DNA of 8,595 nt from Sulfurimonas sp. (lineage in GTDB: Bacteria; Campylobacterota; Campylobacteria; Campylobacterales; Sulfurimonadaceae). Positions 6,139-8,595 of the stretch are shown one piece after another; position 1 is the stretch's first letter; each line of letters begins with the position of its first letter. Made by a program: the position numbers and the translations under genes. Below the pieces are notes generated by a model. That model made no database searches and was not told the origin of the DNA. It saw nothing but the letters and a program-made list of their open reading frames with translations. The stretch lies in NCBI GenBank assembly GCA_022712845.1, contig JAFLJV010000232.1:1-8595 (forward strand), given 5' to 3'.

Positions 6139-7119
6139 ATGTTTAAGCTATTTTTAGCTTTAAACTTTCTTCTTATAAATCTTTTTGCCTGTCAAGGTGG
6201 TTTTGATACATGCAAACTCAAAGTTACTGATTCAAATTCTATAATTAAACAAACACTTCAAATACCATTAGAAGCAAATCAACAATTAATTTTTTCAAGA
6301 AAAAAACCAAGTTCAAAAATTATAAAACATGATCCTTATTTATCTTTATATCTTATAGAAGTTAGTAAAAATTTTAAATATCCATTTAGACTTAATGATA
6401 AACCCTTACTTGGAACAGCTGCTGTAAATAATAAAAAAGTTATAGAAGGTAGAATTATAAAAAAGCAAATTGGATTAAATCATTTTGCAAAATATAGTGA
6501 AGCCATAACTTCTTCAGCATTACTTTTAAACAGCTGTTGTGCCTTAGAAGGGATGATAACACCAAAAGGTATAATCCAAAGAGAATATATTGAACGATTT
6601 TTAAAAATAAAAAAAGTATCTTATGCAGATATTGGCATAAGAGTTGTTGATGAAAAAAAAGCTGTAATAGTAGATGTTAGTAATCCTTTTTTTAAAAATA
6701 ACAAGTTTAAAAAAGGTGATTGTATACTAGAGTTAAATGGGAAAAAAGTAAAAGATAGTGCAAATTTTATGAAAAATATCTTATTTTCTGAGATAGGTTC
6801 AACTCATAAAGTAAAAATTAAAAGAGGCACAAAAATAATGATACTTAGTGCTAAAAGTCAAAAAAGAGAAGGTGGCGGATTTTTAAGTGATACTTTTTTA
6901 GAGTTTTTAGGTTTATATTTTGATAAAAATCTATTTTTAACAAAAATAGAAAAAAAAGCTTTAAAGTATCAGCTTAAACTTGGAGATAAACTTCTTCAGA
7001 TAAACCATAAAAAAATCAGAACTAAAGAGGAAATTTTAGAGATATTAGTAAATAAAAATAAATCATTAAGTTTACTTTTTTTAAGAGATCAATTTCAGTT
7101 TTTTCTGACCGTTAATTAG
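6139..7119 (+). CDS. Exported two-PDZ protein with a decayed HtrA-like domain (PflC/Cj1643-like, probable flagellar motor disk component)
   Basis: The 326-aa product begins with a signal peptide (hydrophobic about 3-17, then C18). LFAC could be a lipobox or a plain signal-peptidase site. Residues about 25-155 resemble a trypsin/HtrA fold that has lost its catalytic residues. HDPYLSLYLIEV (64-75) parallels the HtrA DPxTDxALLKI strand with S69 in place of the catalytic Asp. NSCCAL (131-136) parallels NSGGPL. No candidate catalytic His is visible upstream. Two PDZ-like domains follow at about 160-238 (FKKGDCILELNGKKV) and 250-325 (LKLGDKLLQINHKKI). Gene order (ybaB before, ispA and tkt after) matches C. 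jejuni Cj1643. I recall Cj1643 being described as PflC, an inactive HtrA relative in the flagellar motor medial disk. Architecture is seen; the flagellar role is inferred. GGAG (6127-6130) precedes an ATG that directly follows the ybaB stop. The gene is very Lys- and A/T-rich. Confidence 0.75.
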   Translation: MFKLFLALNFLLINLFACQGGFDTCKLKVTDSNSIIKQTLQIPLEANQQLIFSRKKPSSKIIKHDPYLSLYLIEVSKNFKYPFRLNDKPLLGTAAVNNKKVIEGRIIKKQIGLNHFAKYSEAITSSALLLNSCCALEGMITPKGIIQREYIERFLKIKKVSYADIGIRVVDEKKAVIVDVSNPFFKNNKFKKGDCILELNGKKVKDSANFMKNILFSEIGSTHKVKIKRGTKIMILSAKSQKREGGGFLSDTFLEFLGLYFDKNLFLTKIEKKALKYQLKLGDKLLQINHKKIRTKEEILEILVNKNKSLSLLFLRDQFQFFLTVN

Positions 7120-7120
7120 C

Positions 7121-7126
7121 TAAAAT
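7121..7126 (+). promoter_or_regulatory. Possible -10 element immediately upstream of ispA (leaderless start?)
   Basis: TAAAAT preceded by AGC, with a T-rich run (7098-7104) upstream, resembles an extended -10 element. The ispA ATG begins 6 nt after the hexamer, just where transcription would start. The 12-nt gap between the PDZ-gene stop and ispA contains no Shine-Dalgarno-like sequence. This could mean a leaderless internal transcript, or simply a weak site translated by coupling to the upstream gene. Confidence 0.3.
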
Positions 7127-7131
7127 TTCAT

Positions 7132-7977
7132 ATGCAAAATTTTGAAAACTTTTTATTAGAAAATTTACCAATTTCAAAAAGTATACATCCCACTTATGAA
7201 GAAGCTTTACATAAAATGCTTGTAGCAGGTGGCAAAAGGTTTCGCCCAGAACTTCTTTTGGGAGTTGTAAAGTCATATAATTCTTTAATGTTAGATGGTG
7301 CGATGCATGCAGCCTTTGCAGTGGAGCTTTTGCATACATACTCACTTATTCATGATGACTTACCAGCTATGGATAATTCTCCTCTTCGCCGTGGTAAACC
7401 AACTTTGCATATGGAATATGATGAGGTAACTGCTATACTTGTTGGAGATGCACTAAATACATACTCTTTTGAGGTTTTAACAAACTCTCCATTTTCAGAC
7501 TATACAAAAGTACAACTAATACGAGAGTTAGCAAGTAATGGTGGGCTTAATGGAATGGTTCTAGGTCAAGCAATTGATTGTTATTTTGAAAATAAACCAT
7601 TAAAGATTGAAGATATAAAAACTCTTCATATAAATAAAACAGCAAAACTAATAGCGACATCGTTAAAGATGGGTGCCATTATAGTAGGTCGTGAAGAGTT
7701 AGGCGAAAAGCTTTATGACTTTGGTATAAAACTTGGACTTTTATTTCAAATACAAGATGATATACTCGATGTTACACAAAGCTCACAGGAAGCTGGCAAG
7801 CTTACAAATAATGATGAAGATAAAAATAGTTTTGTAACTATTTTAGGACTAGATAAAAGTATAAAAGAATCTAATATCTTAGCAAATGAGCTTTTAGAAC
7901 AGATGAATAGTTTTGATGAGAATTTAAAAAATGAACTCTCACCACTACTTACGAAATACATAAATAGACATAAATAA
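7132..7977 (+). CDS. ispA: Short-chain polyprenyl diphosphate synthase (farnesyl/geranyl diphosphate synthase)
   Basis: This enzyme condenses isopentenyl diphosphate with allylic diphosphates to make farnesyl (possibly geranylgeranyl) diphosphate for undecaprenyl and quinone side-chain synthesis. The 281-aa all-helical cytosolic protein shows GGKRFRP (33-39, isoprenyl-diphosphate binding) and the first aspartate-rich motif DDLPAMD (75-81), with the two-residue insertion typical of bacterial enzymes. LRRGKPT (85-91), GQAID (145-149), the K172 region and the second aspartate-rich motif QIQDDILD (206-213) follow. Residues before the first motif (HTYSLIH, 68-74) resemble E. coli IspA, favouring C15 product, but chain length cannot be fixed by eye. 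No ribosome-binding site is visible before the ATG. The start is supported by the expected N-terminal length of about 33 residues before GGKRFRP. The next gene is tkt, 15 nt downstream. Confidence 0.95.
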   Translation: MQNFENFLLENLPISKSIHPTYEEALHKMLVAGGKRFRPELLLGVVKSYNSLMLDGAMHAAFAVELLHTYSLIHDDLPAMDNSPLRRGKPTLHMEYDEVTAILVGDALNTYSFEVLTNSPFSDYTKVQLIRELASNGGLNGMVLGQAIDCYFENKPLKIEDIKTLHINKTAKLIATSLKMGAIIVGREELGEKLYDFGIKLGLLFQIQDDILDVTQSSQEAGKLTNNDEDKNSFVTILGLDKSIKESNILANELLEQMNSFDENLKNELSPLLTKYINRHK

Positions 7978-7992
7978 AATTAAGGAATATAA

Positions 7993-8595
7993 ATGAGTAA
8001 TCAAATGCGTCAAAAGATGGCGGATAGTATAAGATTTTTAGCAGCAGATATGGTTCAAAAAGCTAATTCAGGTCACCCAGGTGCACCGATGGGCTTAGCA
8101 GATATAGCAGTAGTATTAAGTGAGCATTTAAACCATAATCCAAAAAATCCTAACTGGTTAAATCGTGATAGACTTGTTTTTTCAGGTGGTCATGCTACAG
8201 GTCTTATTTACTCACTTTATTATCTTTGGGGATATGGTTTAGAGATTGATGATTTAAAAAATTTCCGTCAACTAGACTCTAAAACTCCTGGTCATCCAGA
8301 ATATGGACATACTGAAGGTATTGAGATTACTACCGGCCCATTAGGTACAGGAATTTCTAATGCTGTTGGTTTTTCTATGTCTTCAAAATTTGTAGGAGCT
8401 CAAACTAACTCTGAGACTGCAGAATTAATTGATCATAATGTTTACTGTTTATGCGGTGATGGAGATTTAGAAGAGGGTCTTTCATATGAAGCCTGTTCTA
8501 TTGCTGGACATAATAAACTTGATAATCTAATCCTTATTTATGATTCTAACCGTATAACAATTGAAGGTTCTACGGATTTAAGTATAAGTGAAAAT
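7993..8595 (+). CDS. tkt: Transketolase, N-terminal part (continues beyond window)
   Basis: Transketolase is the thiamine-diphosphate enzyme that moves two-carbon ketol units between sugar phosphates in the non-oxidative pentose phosphate pathway. The window ends after 201 in-frame codons of an expected 640-660. The visible part covers most of the pyrophosphate-binding domain: SGHPGAPMG (26-34, H28), [13 protein letters not shown] (63-75, H67), [20 protein letters not shown] (99-118, H101) and the cofactor/metal motif GDGDLEEG (155-162) ending at N186 in YDSN. The usual sequence after GDG is CxMEG, and DLEEG is a close variant. AAGGAA (7982-7987) precedes the ATG with 5 nt spacing. It is co-directional with ispA in the ispA-tkt order conserved in Campylobacter. 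Confidence 0.97.
   Translation, partial: MSNQMRQKMADSIRFLAADMVQKANSGHPGAPMGLADIAVVLSEHLNHNPKNPNWLNRDRLVFSGGHATGLIYSLYYLWGYGLEIDDLKNFRQLDSKTPGHPEYGHTEGIEITTGPLGTGISNAVGFSMSSKFVGAQTNSETAELIDHNVYCLCGDGDLEEGLSYEACSIAGHNKLDNLILIYDSNRITIEGSTDLSISEN

Noticed and set aside
7112..7345. Minus-strand open frame of 77 codons opposite the ispA start
   Set aside because: A shadow of ispA: no motif and fully overlapped by a well-supported gene.
7746..7961. Minus-strand open frame of 71 codons, Ser/Phe-rich
   Set aside because: Antisense to the ispA second aspartate-rich region and the 3' end. The composition is what the reverse complement of Asp/Lys/Glu codons gives.
1..8595. Search for a CRISPR array, direct repeats, insertion sequence, tRNA, phage or defence genes
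   Set aside because: No repeated units, terminal inverted repeats, transposase, nuclease or cloverleaf sequence was seen. Every coding region is accounted for by the listed genes.

Overview
The window is AT-rich, compact, and coded entirely on the + strand. Gene content and order point to a Campylobacterota (epsilonproteobacterial) genome, most like the Sulfurimonas/Sulfuricurvum/Sulfurovum group. From memory, the order NifU-like / small TPR protein / murE / YbaB / PDZ protein / ispA / tkt matches Campylobacter jejuni Cj1639-Cj1645. Here that block sits directly downstream of the alpha ribosomal operon (rpsD-rpoA-rplQ). An aldo/keto reductase lies between the two, and a thioredoxin-like [2Fe-2S] ferredoxin and panD are inserted between murE and ybaB.

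Layout: (1) 1-1431 is the end of the ribosomal alpha operon: the rpsD tail, rpoA and rplQ, closed by a perfect 9-bp hairpin at 1449-1470. (2) 1528-2745 is a single, unusually long aldo/keto reductase. (3) 2814-4982 is a tight cluster behind a candidate promoter: a NifU C-terminal-type Fe-S protein, a TPR-like protein of unknown function, and murE, which overlaps its predecessor by 11 nt and starts with TTG. (4) 5070-8595 begins with a good TATAAT promoter. It contains the [2Fe-2S] ferredoxin, panD, ybaB/ebfC, an exported two-PDZ protein, ispA and the first 201 codons of tkt, with gaps of 0 to 15 nt. Intergenic DNA is scarce: no gap reaches 100 bases.

Most genes are housekeeping: transcription and translation (RpoA, L17), Fe-S cluster supply, peptidoglycan precursor synthesis (MurE, meso-diaminopimelate type), coenzyme A precursor synthesis (PanD), isoprenoid chain elongation (IspA) and the pentose phosphate pathway (Tkt). 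The least ordinary gene is the exported PDZ protein at 6139-7119. It reads as a decayed HtrA-type protease followed by two PDZ domains. By position and architecture it corresponds to C. jejuni Cj1643, which I recall being named PflC, a structural part of the flagellar motor disk.

I found no CRISPR array, mobile element, tRNA, rRNA, phage gene or toxin-antitoxin pair, and no clearly undescribed system. Points worth a second look are the pseudo-protease, a possibly leaderless ispA start, a codon-usage switch inside rpoA, a helical insertion in the aldo/keto reductase, and the uncharacterised TPR protein that travels with murE.
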